From Bradyrhizobium sp. CER78 (GTDB lineage: Bacteria; Pseudomonadota; Alphaproteobacteria; Rhizobiales; Xanthobacteraceae): a stretch of 64,000 nt of DNA. Both the position numbers and the translations under genes were made by a program. Under the pieces are notes generated by a model, which ran no database searches, was not told where the DNA came from, and saw only the letters and a program-made list of their open reading frames with translations. This document shows, in pieces, positions 26,823 to 34,893 of the stretch. The DNA is taken from assembly GCF_029846235.1 (NCBI RefSeq), contig NZ_JARVWP010000029.1:1-64000 (forward strand). The letters are read 5' to 3'. Each line of letters opens with the position of its first letter. Position 1 is the stretch's first letter.

Positions 26823-28172
26823 CTAGCTGCTGATCCGCGCGTCGGCGACCGCCTTCTTGAACAAGGCATTCATCGCATCGGCGATGCCCTGCGTCGGGCT
26901 GACCTCGAAATAGAAGCCCGGCGACGCGCAGGCCTGCATGTTCTGCGCGATCTGGCTGTTCGGCGACGGGCCGAACGGGCCCTGGTTGAACGGATCGATC
27001 CAGGTCATGTACCAATTGTTGGTCGGCAGCTGCAGATAGGTGGTGTAGAGCACCGCGATCTTGATGTTGCGCTTCTTGATCGCATCGCAGAGCGCCGGAT
27101 TGATCGGCGACTGGCAGCGATTGCTGCCGGTGATCGGCTTCAGGCAGCTTGAATTCGGCTCATCGGCGACGCCGTCGGACACGAAGAACAGATACTTCAT
27201 CGGCGCCGACGACGTGCCGGCGCCCGGGTTTGCGATCGCGTTGTTGATCTGCGGAAAAATTGCGGTGAACTGGCTGTCCTTGTCCGCGGTATAGGAATCG
27301 TTGTTGCCGTAAACGCCCATGAGATCGATGTTGCCGGCCGCCGACTTTGCGCTCGACAGGCTGGACGACAGCGAAAACAGGCTTCGCAGGCCATAGGTCG
27401 CCGAGGACGCGCCGAAGTCATAGATCGCCATGCGGAACTGGCTCGAATAGGTCTGGGTCGCCGCCGCGGTATCCATCAATTGCTGGGTCGCACTGCGAAG
27501 CACGTCGATCCGCGTCGTCACGCCGAGCGATTTCGCCAGATTGTAGTAGTTGTTGGGATCATTGTAGTCGTGGCAGGCGAAGGCGCATTGGTCGTTCGGC
27601 TTGAAGCTGTTGCCGGTGGTGGCCTTGACCAGGGCGGCGACGTCCGTCGGCGTAGCGCCGACCCCCATCGACGGCGAATTGTCGAGCAGGAGATAAAAAT
27701 CGATATAGAGCGGCATGTTCGCGGTCGAGGTCGACGTGCCGGACACGCTCACCTTGCTCCGCCCCATCACGCCGAGGAACATGGTCGGGACGTCGGCGGT
27801 GAATTGGACCGTCGAGGTGATGGTGCCGCCGCTCTTGGTCATGGTCGGCGTCACGCTGGTCAGCGTGAAGCCGTTCTGGTTGGAGATGTTGCCGTTGAAG
27901 ATCTTCCTCGCATCGGCTTCGCCTGCCGTAATCTCACCGTCCGACGTCATGGCGCCCGCGGCGATGAAGCCGGGCGAAGCCTTGGCGATCGATCCGACGC
28001 TCGCAGCATCGGCGGCGGATATCAACTTGCTGCGGATCTGGTTGGCGCGGGAATAGTCGACCGCGCATCCGACCGCGATGAGCAGCGGCAGCAGAGCGAG
28101 GCCGAAGATCATTGCGATATTGCCGGAGCGATCGCGGCGGAAACGGCTGATGGTCCGGATCAAGGTGCTCAT
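26823..28172 (-). CDS. TadG-like pilus-assembly family protein with vWA domain
   Basis: A 449-residue protein. An N-terminal Tad/RcpG-type membrane anchor (RDRSGNIAMIFGLALLPLLI, about residues 13-40) is followed by AVDYSRANQIRSKLISAADAA, typical of TadG. A von Willebrand A-type domain begins near residue 155 with the MIDAS-like DNSPSM. Cysteines CAFACHDY and LCDAIKKRN may form disulfides. TadG proteins belong to Flp pilus machines, but no other tad gene is in the window, so this is an orphan. It probably has an exported C-terminal domain. Confidence 0.85.
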   Translation of the reverse strand: MSTLIRTISRFRRDRSGNIAMIFGLALLPLLIAVGCAVDYSRANQIRSKLISAADAASVGSIAKASPGFIAAGAMTSDGEITAGEADARKIFNGNISNQNGFTLTSVTPTMTKSGGTITSTVQFTADVPTMFLGVMGRSKVSVSGTSTSTANMPLYIDFYLLLDNSPSMGVGATPTDVAALVKATTGNSFKPNDQCAFACHDYNDPNNYYNLAKSLGVTTRIDVLRSATQQLMDTAAATQTYSSQFRMAIYDFGASSATYGLRSLFSLSSSLSSAKSAAGNIDLMGVYGNNDSYTADKDSQFTAIFPQINNAIANPGAGTSSAPMKYLFFVSDGVADEPNSSCLKPITGSNRCQSPINPALCDAIKKRNIKIAVLYTTYLQLPTNNWYMTWIDPFNQGPFGPSPNSQIAQNMQACASPGFYFEVSPTQGIADAMNALFKKAVADARISS

Positions 28173-28344
28173 GGGTTATGTCGGCAAAGAAAATGATGGG
28201 TCGATCAACCCCTTCACCCTGCCGACCGCGAATTAAGGCCGAATTATCGCGCGCGCAGAAAAGACCTGCGAACACAAATCGTTTGGCTGACGACGCGGAG
28301 CTGGTTAATGAAAGCTTGCAAATTGGAAGGGACATCCGGGCCGC

Positions 28345-28755
28345 ATGGCTGACATCAAGCTGACCCTCGTCGTCGCCTGCGCGCTGGTCGATGCCGACAA
28401 ACGCGTACTGCTGGCGCAGCGCCCGGAAGGCAAGGCGCTGGCCGGACTGTGGGAATTCCCCGGCGGCAAGATCGAGCCCGGCGAGCGGCCGGAGCAGACC
28501 CTGATCCGCGAGCTGCACGAGGAGATCGGCATCACCGTGAGCGAGCCGTGCCTCGCGCCGCTGACCTTCGCCAGCCACGCCTACGAGACCTTCCATCTCC
28601 TGATGCCGCTCTACATCTGCCGGCGCTGGGAGGGCATGGCGGTGGCGCGCGAGGGCCAGAACCTCGCCTGGGTGCGCGCCAACAAATTGCGCGACTACCC
28701 GATGCCGCCGGCCGACATCCCGCTGCTGCCGCATCTGATGGATCTGCTGATGTGA
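28345..28755 (+). CDS. mutT: 8-oxo-dGTP diphosphatase, MutT type
   Basis: A 136-residue Nudix hydrolase that removes oxidised GTP from the nucleotide pool. The Nudix box is complete (GGKIEPGERPEQTLIRELHE followed by EIGI, about residues 38-60). The start LTLVVACALVDADKRVLLAQRP and the WEFPGGK lead-in match MutT rather than other Nudix enzymes. Coding starts with ATG after GGAAGGGA. It is divergent from the TadG-like gene. Confidence 0.93.
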   Translation: MADIKLTLVVACALVDADKRVLLAQRPEGKALAGLWEFPGGKIEPGERPEQTLIRELHEEIGITVSEPCLAPLTFASHAYETFHLLMPLYICRRWEGMAVAREGQNLAWVRANKLRDYPMPPADIPLLPHLMDLLM

Positions 28756-28993
28756 TCTGCGCTTGTGGTGCGACCATCTGCCTCCCTTTTGGGGCCGTCG
28801 CACGGGTGCGCTGAAAAATATCGAAAACAACCCCATGCAAAGGAGCCGGCGGTGTTCGGCACGGCGACTTGACACGTCGGGCAACTCACCGGCATAATTC
28901 CATTATTCCGAAATCGCGCAGCCAACCGGTCGCCCACCTTGTGAGAGAGGTTGGATCGCATCGGCAACTGCGATCGATCGTAAGGGACACACG

Positions 28994-29287
28994 GTGGACA
29001 GGCTCCCTCCCCCCTTGCGGGGGAGGGCTGGGGAGAGGGGTGCCACACGGCGCGCTCTCTCAGCATGCACCTTGAAGACGGGCGCAGAATTGCGAAAGCG
29101 ATGATCACGCTAAGGCGGGATGAGTTTTGGTTGAATCGGTTTGGCGCGGTCTCGGTTCACCTCTCCCCGTTGGGGAGAGGTGAACCTTCGACGCCGTTCC
29201 AGCTCAACCTAATCTCATCAGGCTTTAGTATCTCACCCGGGGCCACCCCTCTCCCCAACCCTCTCCCGCAAGGGGAGAGGGAGCCCT
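28994..29287. repeat. Cluster of TCTCCCC-type palindromic repeats
   Basis: The 28756-29309 gap has no credible gene. It contains CTCCCTCCCCCCTTGCGGGG/GAGGG near 28994-29040, the short perfect hairpin CCTCTCCCC-GTT-GGGGAGAGG at 29161-29180 and CCCTCTCCCGCAAGGGGAGAGGG near 29259-29282. The pieces look like a mosaic of related elements, similar in ends to those at 15534 and 60856. Confidence 0.7.
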
Positions 29288-29309
29288 GGCATCGTGCGCC
29301 CCTAACGGC

Positions 29310-30152
29310 TCAACGCTTCACCCGTTTCACTGCGGCCTCCAAACTCGCCTTTGCCGAACCCGGTTTCAGCGGCTTCGGCTGGCTGTCATGCGGCGCCCAG
29401 CCGGAGAGCCAGACGATGTCGAAGGTGGCACGGATGCGGCCGTCGGGATCGGCGAAGCGTTCGCCGTAGATTTGCGCCATGCGCAGCATGGTGGCGCGGC
29501 GGGTCGAGGCGTGACGACGCTCGCGCAGCACGTTGGTCGCACCCATCCGCCTGAGATCGGCCATCAGCGCGAACGCGCTTGCATAGCGCACCACGACGCG
29601 GTCGACGTCGGTGACCGGCAGCGCGAAGCCGGCGCGCTGCAACAGCGCGCCGATGTCGCGCAAGTCAGCAAACGGCGCGACGCGCGGCGACACCCCGCCC
29701 TCGCATTCGGCCTCCGCCGCGGCAAAACTCTGCCTGAGCTCGGTCAGCGTATCGCCGCCGAGCATCGCAGCGAGCAACAGCCCGTCCGGCTTCAGCGCCC
29801 GGCGGATCTGCGCCAGCACGCCAGGCAGATCGTTGACGAACTGGAAAGCGAGCGCGGACACCACGAGATCGAGCGACTCCGGCGACAGGCCGAGCGCTTC
29901 CGCCTCACTGAAGCCGATCGTATCGACCGATCCGACACGCCCGCGCAGGACGACCGCAAGCCCGTCCCCCGGCGTCCAGACGTCGGCCGCGGCCGAGAAG
30001 CTGCGCGATACAGCCTGCAACCGGTCCGCCATGTCCTCCGTGGCGCGTTCGAGCAGGAACGTCGCCGCCCCCTCGCGCCGCGCACGCGCCAGCCTTGCGC
30101 CGAGCAAGGCGCGATCGAACAGAGTGGGGGCCGTGGCCGGGGTCGTTGCCAT
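29310..30152 (-). CDS. SAM-dependent methyltransferase, BioC/NDUFAF5-like
   Basis: A 280-residue class I methyltransferase. It begins with LFDRALLGARLARARREGAATFL. The SAM site is weakly conserved, and DLVVSALAFQFVNDLPGVLAQI, RALKPDGLLLAAMLGGDTLTELRQSF and ASTRRATMLRMAQIYGERFA follow. This pattern matches the alphaproteobacterial homologues of the complex I assembly factor NDUFAF5 more than true BioC. The role is therefore probably protein modification in respiratory-complex assembly, an inference from family. It is divergent from comF. Confidence 0.85.
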   Translation of the reverse strand: MATTPATAPTLFDRALLGARLARARREGAATFLLERATEDMADRLQAVSRSFSAAADVWTPGDGLAVVLRGRVGSVDTIGFSEAEALGLSPESLDLVVSALAFQFVNDLPGVLAQIRRALKPDGLLLAAMLGGDTLTELRQSFAAAEAECEGGVSPRVAPFADLRDIGALLQRAGFALPVTDVDRVVVRYASAFALMADLRRMGATNVLRERRHASTRRATMLRMAQIYGERFADPDGRIRATFDIVWLSGWAPHDSQPKPLKPGSAKASLEAAVKRVKR

Positions 30153-30228
30153 CCGCGCTGGTTACGCCGGACCGCCGCAGCAGGCAATGCGCCTTGAGCC
30201 GGCGTTGCTCAACCGCTAGCCTCGCCCG

Positions 30229-31038
30229 ATGGACGCCGAGGCATCACCGACACGCTCCATTACCGGACATGTTCAGCGCGCGCTTGGCGCGGTCGGGGGC
30301 GCCTGGCTGCAGACAGCGCGGCTCCTGCTCGACATCGCGCTGCCGACGCTGTGCGTGTCCTGCCGCGAGCCGGTTCACGGCGAGGGCGTCTGCGCGGCCT
30401 GCTGGGCCAAATTGTCGTTCATCGCGCCGCCGTTCTGCCCGCGGCTCGGTATTCCCTTTGTCTACGATCCCGGACCCGAATTGCTGTCGATGGAGGCGAT
30501 TGCCAATCCACCGGCCTACAGCAGAGCCCGCGCCGCGGTGCGCTATGACGACGTCGCGCGCACGCTGGTGCACGCATTGAAATACCAGGATCGCACCGAT
30601 CTGGCGCCGACGATGGGCCGCTGGATGGCGCGGGCGGGGAAGGAATTGCTACACGATGCCGACATGGTGGTGCCGGTTCCCCTGCATTGGCGGCGCGGCT
30701 GGAGCCGGCGCTACAACCAATCCGGGGCGCTCGCCAAGGTGATCGCGCGCCAGAGCGGCGTCAAAATGGTGTCCGAGGCGCTGCGGCGCACCCGCGCCAC
30801 CGAGCAGCAGATCGGGCTGTCGCGCAAGGACCGCGCCAGCAATGTGCAGGGCGCATTCGGGGTCACCCAGGAACGCAAGGCTGACATCCAGGGCCGCCGC
30901 GTGGTCCTGATCGACGACGTCCTGACCTCGGGCGCCACAGTCGATGCCTGCGCGCGGGCGCTGTTGCGCGCCAAAGCCGCGCAGGTCGACGTGCTGGTGT
31001 TTGCCCGGGTTGTCGATACCCACCGTGCTCCCATATAA
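30229..31038 (+). CDS. comF: ComF family phosphoribosyltransferase-like protein
   Basis: A 269-residue protein. The N-terminal double CxxC zinc motif (CVSCREPVHGEGVCAACW, about residues 40-60) is followed by a type I PRTase domain with VVPVPLHWRRGWSRRYNQS and the PRPP loop VVLIDDVLTSGATVDAC near residues 223-240. ComF helps import single-stranded DNA in naturally competent bacteria; in others its role is unclear. It is first of a rightward comF-grxC-nitrilase-DUF1178 gene string. Confidence 0.9.
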   Translation: MDAEASPTRSITGHVQRALGAVGGAWLQTARLLLDIALPTLCVSCREPVHGEGVCAACWAKLSFIAPPFCPRLGIPFVYDPGPELLSMEAIANPPAYSRARAAVRYDDVARTLVHALKYQDRTDLAPTMGRWMARAGKELLHDADMVVPVPLHWRRGWSRRYNQSGALAKVIARQSGVKMVSEALRRTRATEQQIGLSRKDRASNVQGAFGVTQERKADIQGRRVVLIDDVLTSGATVDACARALLRAKAAQVDVLVFARVVDTHRAPI

Positions 31039-31067
31039 TCTGTCATTCAGGTTCAACCGAGCACACC

Positions 31068-31340
31068 ATGACCGCTGCCATTGAAATCTACACCCGCCCG
31101 GGCTGCGGTTATTGCACCGCGGCCAAATCGCTGTTGACGCGCAAGAACGCCGCGTTCACCGAATTCAGCGTCGCCAGCGACCCGGCCTATCGCGACGAGA
31201 TGTACGATCGCGCCGGCGCCGGATCGACCTTCCCGCAGATCTTCATCGGCAAGACCCATGTCGGCGGCTGCGACGAGCTCTACGCGCTCGACCGCGAGGG
31301 CAAGCTCGACGGCCTGCTCAGCAACGGAGGCGGCGCCTGA
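31068..31340 (+). CDS. grxC: Glutaredoxin 3
   Basis: A 90-residue dithiol glutaredoxin. The active site CGYC lies at about residues 13-16 (TRPGCGYCTAAK), with TFPQIFIG (cis-Pro) and VGGCDELYAL (glutathione-binding GG-D) in the right places. It reduces disulfides and glutathione-mixed disulfides. Its stop codon overlaps the next gene's start (TGATG), so the two are translationally coupled. Confidence 0.96.
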   Translation: MTAAIEIYTRPGCGYCTAAKSLLTRKNAAFTEFSVASDPAYRDEMYDRAGAGSTFPQIFIGKTHVGGCDELYALDREGKLDGLLSNGGGA

Positions 31341-32218
31341 TGGGCACGGACAACATTTTCACCGCCGCGATGGTGCAGATGCGCACCGGTCTGCTGCCGG
31401 AACCCAGCCTCGAGCAGGGCACGCGGCTGATCCGCGAGGCGGCGGCGCAGGGCGCCAAATATGTGCTGACGCCTGAGGTCAGCAACATGATGCAGCTCAA
31501 CCGCAAGGCGCTGTTCGAGCACTTAGCGAGCGAAGAGGACGACAAGTCGCTGAAGGCGTATCGCGCGCTCGCGGCCGAGCTGAAGATCCACCTCCATATC
31601 GGCTCGCTGGCGCTGCGTTACTCGCCGGAGAAGGCGGTCAACCGCTCGTTCCTGATCGGGCCCGAGGGCAATGTGCTCGCGAGCTACGACAAGATCCATA
31701 TGTTCGATATCGATCTGCCGGGCGGCGAGAGCTACCGCGAATCGGCCAATTACCAGCCCGGCGAGACCGCCGTGATCTCCGACCTGCCTTGGGGCCGGAT
31801 CGGCCTCACGATCTGCTACGACGTGCGCTTCCCGGCGCTGTATCGCGCACTCGCCGAAGCCGGCGCGTCGTTCCTCACCGTGCCGTCCGCCTTCACCCGC
31901 AAGACCGGCGAAGCGCATTGGCACACGCTGCTGCGCGCCCGCGCCATCGAGACCGGCTGCTTCGTGTTCGCAGCGGCGCAGGCCGGCCTGCATGAGAACA
32001 AGCGCGAGACCTTCGGGCATTCACTGATCATCGACCCCTGGGGCGAGATCCTTGCCGAGGGCGGCGTCGAGCCCGGCGTGTTCCTCGCCGAGATCGATCC
32101 CGCCAAGGTCGAGACCGCGCGCAAGACCATTCCGTCGCTGCAGCATGGCAGGCGTTTCGGCATCGCCGACCCCAAGGCCGGCCCGGAACATCTGCACCTC
32201 GTTCGGGGTTCGGCATGA
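31340..32218 (+). CDS. Carbon-nitrogen hydrolase (nitrilase superfamily)
   Basis: A 292-residue cytoplasmic hydrolase with the Glu-Lys-Cys triad: Glu in LTPEVSNMM, Lys in SYDKIHMFDID and Cys in LTICYDVRFP. The DIDLPGGESYRES and QHGRRFGI segments place it near the Nit1/NitFhit-like branch, whose members deaminate damaged glutathione; linkage to glutaredoxin supports this. The ATG overlaps the grxC stop, and its own stop overlaps the next gene. Confidence 0.92.
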   Translation: MGTDNIFTAAMVQMRTGLLPEPSLEQGTRLIREAAAQGAKYVLTPEVSNMMQLNRKALFEHLASEEDDKSLKAYRALAAELKIHLHIGSLALRYSPEKAVNRSFLIGPEGNVLASYDKIHMFDIDLPGGESYRESANYQPGETAVISDLPWGRIGLTICYDVRFPALYRALAEAGASFLTVPSAFTRKTGEAHWHTLLRARAIETGCFVFAAAQAGLHENKRETFGHSLIIDPWGEILAEGGVEPGVFLAEIDPAKVETARKTIPSLQHGRRFGIADPKAGPEHLHLVRGSA

Positions 32219-32685
32219 TCCGCTACACGCTGCGCTGCGAGCAAGGTCATCAGTTCGAGAGCTGGTTCCAGAGCTCCTCGGCTTATGAATCGCAAGAGCG
32301 GCGTCACCTGATCAATTGCCCGTCCTGCGGCTCTGACAAGGTCGAGCGCGCCATCATGGCGCCGCGGGTTGTCAGCAAGAAGGGCCGCGAACCGGCCCGG
32401 CCGGCACCGGCGACGCCCGTCGAGACGACGCCCAACGAATCGACATCGCTGATGATGGCGCAGGAGCGCGAGCTGCGCAGCAAGCTGAAGGAGCTGCGCG
32501 ACCACATCGTCAAGAACGCCGACAATGTCGGCGACCGCTTCCCCAACGAGGCGCGCAAGATGCACTATGGCGATATCGAGCATCGGCCGATCTATGGCGA
32601 GGCCTCGCCCGAGGAAGCGCGCGCGCTGATCGACGAGGGCGTCGAGGTCTCGCCACTGCCGACGCTGCCGGAAGATCGGAACTGA
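32215..32685 (+). CDS. DUF1178 family protein
   Basis: A 156-residue protein with two CxxC-type sites forming a likely zinc ribbon: YTLRCEQGHQFESWF and INCPSCGSDKVERAIMAPRV. A conserved tail follows (DNVGDRFPNEARKMHYGDIE, RPIYGEASPEEARALIDEG). The family is widespread in Alphaproteobacteria but uncharacterised. It overlaps the nitrilase gene by four bases (ATGA), so they are cotranscribed. Confidence 0.9.
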   Translation: MIRYTLRCEQGHQFESWFQSSSAYESQERRHLINCPSCGSDKVERAIMAPRVVSKKGREPARPAPATPVETTPNESTSLMMAQERELRSKLKELRDHIVKNADNVGDRFPNEARKMHYGDIEHRPIYGEASPEEARALIDEGVEVSPLPTLPEDRN

Positions 32686-32693
32686 CGCGCAGC

Positions 32694-32783
32694 GTCATTC
32701 CGGGGCCTGCGGAGCAGGAACCCGGAATCTCGCGCCACAACTTCTGGATTCCGGGTTCGGTGCTGCGCACCGTCCCGGAATGA
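32694..32783. repeat. Palindromic repeat (GTCATTCCGGG family), two-part copy
   Basis: GTCATTCCGGGGCCTGCGGA ... TCCCGGAATGAC ends are inverted; inner AACCCGGAATC and GATTCCGGGTT are also complementary. The element fills the gap between DUF1178 and the small EamA gene. Related elements: 8346-8385 and 38087-38216. Confidence 0.8.
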
Positions 32784-32798
32784 CCACTTGGGACAAGC

Positions 32799-33239
32799 AT
32801 GACCCCCGAGACATTTTCTTCCTGGCAGGTCTGGGCGTTTCTTTCCGCCGTGTTCGCCGCCCTGACCGCGATCTTCGCCAAGGTCGGGGTCGAGGGCATC
32901 AACTCCGATCTCGCGACCCTGATCCGCACCGTGGTCGTGCTGATCACGCTGTCGGCGATTCTGTTTGCGACCGGGCAGTTCACGCAGTCCGGACCGATCT
33001 CGGCGAGAAGCTGGCTCTTTCTGCTGCTATCCGGGCTCGGCACCGGCGCGTCGTGGATCTGCTATTTCCGCGCGCTCAAGCTCGGACCCGCGACGCTGGT
33101 CGCTCCGATCGACAAGCTCAGCGTGGTGCTGGTGGCGCTGTTCGGCGCCGTCTTCCTCGGCGAACGCCCGTCGGCCTATGGCTGGGTCGGGATCGCGCTG
33201 ATCTCCGCGGGCGCGGTGCTGATCGCCGTCAAAGGCTGA
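32799..33239 (+). CDS. Small EamA-domain (DMT superfamily) transporter
   Basis: A 146-residue membrane protein with a single EamA domain of about five hydrophobic segments: VWAFLSAVFAALTAIFAKVG, LIRTVVVLITLSAILF, the GTGASWICYFRALKLGPATLV signature and the final GWVGIALISAGAVLIAVKG. Single-domain members of this superfamily act as dimers. Substrate unknown. It ends 15 nt from the stop of a full-length DMT gene on the other strand. Confidence 0.88.
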   Translation: MTPETFSSWQVWAFLSAVFAALTAIFAKVGVEGINSDLATLIRTVVVLITLSAILFATGQFTQSGPISARSWLFLLLSGLGTGASWICYFRALKLGPATLVAPIDKLSVVLVALFGAVFLGERPSAYGWVGIALISAGAVLIAVKG

Positions 33240-33254
33240 TCGGGTTTTTCGAAC

Positions 33255-34154
33255 CTACGCGGCAATCAGCAGCGCAACGCCGATCACGATCAGCACGATG
33301 CCCGTCAGTTCGCGCAGCGAGAACGGCTGCTTGAGCGAGAAATACGCCACGCCCTGCGCGAACAGCACCTCGATCAGCGCCAGCGTGCGCACGTTGGCGG
33401 CCGCGGTGAGCGCGAACGCCAGGAACCAGAACTGCGACGAGAACGCGCCCATGAAGCCCGCGAACAGCGAGGGCCGCCACAGGCCGAGGATCTTCCGCAG
33501 CACGTCGGGCGCGCGCAGCAACAGATAGACCGACAGGATCAGCGTCTGCACGAGGAGGCTCCACATCAGCGTGTAGGAGGCCGCCGTCACGAACGAGACA
33601 TCGGGCACCGCGATGATGGCGCCGCGAAAGCTCACCGCCGAGATCGCGAACACCGCGGCGGCGCCGAGGCCGAGCACGGTCGGACGCAGATCGGCAAAGC
33701 TCTTTTTCCCGCCCGGCCTGAGCGCAGTGACGACGACGCCGATTGTCGCGATCACGATCGCGATGACCTTGGCCGACGTCAGATGATCGCCGAGGAAGAT
33801 GAACCCGAAGATCGCGGTCTGGATCGCCTCGGTCTTCATATAGGCCGTGGTCACCACGAAGGAGCGGTCGTTCATCGCCAGCAGCATGAAGCCGGTGCCG
33901 ACGATCTGGCTGAGCGCGCCGGACAGCAGCCACGGCCAGAACGACGCCATCGGCCACGGCACGGGGTCGCCGGTCAAGATGATCGCGAGCAGGAAGAATA
34001 CCACCGAAAACGGCAGGCCGAACAGGAAGCGGATATTGGTCGCGCCCCAGGTCCCGAGCGGCCCGGTGAGCTGCCGCTGCATCGCATTGCGCGCCACCTG
34101 CCCGAACGCAGCGACGATGGTGAAGGGAATCCAGAGCGAGGCGATGGTGAGCAT
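33255..34154 (-). CDS. DMT family transporter (two EamA domains)
   Basis: A 299-residue inner-membrane protein with about ten hydrophobic segments in two EamA repeats. The first is about residues 5-140 (GALSQIVGTGFMLLAMNDRSFVV); the second about 155-298 (MGAFSSQFWFLAFALTAAAN, ending LIVIGVALLIAA). These are drug/metabolite exporters or importers of unknown substrate. It is convergent with the small EamA gene. The palindrome array begins about 110 nt upstream of its start. Confidence 0.9.
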   Translation of the reverse strand: MLTIASLWIPFTIVAAFGQVARNAMQRQLTGPLGTWGATNIRFLFGLPFSVVFFLLAIILTGDPVPWPMASFWPWLLSGALSQIVGTGFMLLAMNDRSFVVTTAYMKTEAIQTAIFGFIFLGDHLTSAKVIAIVIATIGVVVTALRPGGKKSFADLRPTVLGLGAAAVFAISAVSFRGAIIAVPDVSFVTAASYTLMWSLLVQTLILSVYLLLRAPDVLRKILGLWRPSLFAGFMGAFSSQFWFLAFALTAAANVRTLALIEVLFAQGVAYFSLKQPFSLRELTGIVLIVIGVALLIAA

Positions 34155-34266
34155 GGGGGGATGAAAGCGTGCCGGGGCGGGAGTACACGCGCAGCGTGCC
34201 GATTGCGGATGATGCGGTCAACCGGGCCGGCGCATGACAGGCTTGCGCGTCAACCGCACAGTCGGT

Positions 34267-34429
34267 GTCGTCCCTGCGAACGCAGGGACCCATAACCTCA
34301 GGGAGCAGTATGTGGCACGGCTGTCAGACAAGAGACCACCACCGTGCGCTGGCGCGGTCAGCAAAAAGCGCCAACCGTCATCACTAACTGGAGCCGGTGG
34401 CTATGGGTCCCTGCTTTCGCAGGGACGAC
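34267..34429. repeat. REP-like palindrome pair R1-R2 (no gene)
   Basis: R1 (34270-34289, GTCCCTGCG-AA-CGCAGGGAC) and R2 (34407-34426, GTCCCTGC-TTTC-GCAGGGAC) lie in opposite orientation: R1 is followed by CCATAACC and R2 is preceded by GGCTATGG. After R1 the sequence GTGGCACGGCTGTCAGACAAG closely resembles the 3' end of the GIY-YIG gene and its flank, as if a remnant of a gene-bearing unit. Confidence 0.85.
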
Positions 34430-34485
34430 ACCGCCCGGGCGGCATCTGCGTCTCGCATCTCCACGGGGCGCGCCACAAACTCCCC

Positions 34486-34893
34486 GTCGTCCCTGCGAAC
34501 GCAGGGACCCATAACCACAGGAAACAGTTCGTGGCACGCTAGTCAGACAAGCAGATCGCTGAGGTCTCGCCATTCGAGATTCTCGCGCTCAATCAGCTCG
34601 ATCTTCCAGTCGCGCTTCCATCGTTTGAGTTGCTTTTCGCGAGCGATGGCTTCTTCAGCCCGTTCGTAGGCTTCCACGTAGACGAGACGGTAGACACGAT
34701 ACGTCTTGACGAACGATGAGCCTATTCCGGCTCTATGCTCCTCGAGCCGTTTCTGCACGGAATTCGTCACGCCGATATACAGCGTGCCATGGCGCCGGCT
34801 GGCGAGGATGTAGACGTAGTACATGCTCGGAACGCGGACCTCGCCCAACTATTGGGGCCGGTGGTTATGGGTCCCTGCGTTCGCAGGGACGAC
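34486..34893 (-). mobile_element. Putative GIY-YIG element bounded by 33-bp perfect inverted repeats
   Basis: Positions 34486-34518 and 34861-34893 are exact inverted copies over 33 nt; each contains the palindrome GTCCCTGCGAACGCAGGGAC (R3 34489-34508, R4 34871-34890). Between them lies one gene, the 93-residue GIY-YIG protein. The gene-less pairs at R5-R6 and R7-R8 carry the same outer linkers but only about 100 nt between palindromes, as expected for internal-deletion derivatives. No target-site duplication is evident. Element status is my inference from this architecture. Confidence 0.6.
34543..34824 (-). CDS. GIY-YIG nuclease family protein
   Basis: A 93-residue stand-alone GIY-YIG domain. 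It begins MYYVYILASRRHGTLYIGVT, with the YVY and YIG signatures. Arg in QKRLEEH, a conserved Tyr/Arg region (VKTYRVYRLVYVE) and the catalytic-type Glu in AIAREKQLKRWKRDWKI follow. Family members of this size (YhbQ-like) are predicted endonucleases with mostly unknown roles. An in-frame start eight codons upstream exists, but the conserved beginning is MYYVY. The gene is enclosed by inverted palindromes. Confidence 0.9.
   Translation of the reverse strand: MYYVYILASRRHGTLYIGVTNSVQKRLEEHRAGIGSSFVKTYRVYRLVYVEAYERAEEAIAREKQLKRWKRDWKIELIERENLEWRDLSDLLV

Noticed and set aside
28756..29309. Possible small gene in the gap after mutT
   Set aside because: Frames are short, run through palindromic repeats and lack start signals; only repeat mosaic is supported.
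32799..34154. One DMT transporter gene split by inversion
   Set aside because: The short gene is a complete single-EamA protein and the other has both EamA domains; they are convergent independent genes.
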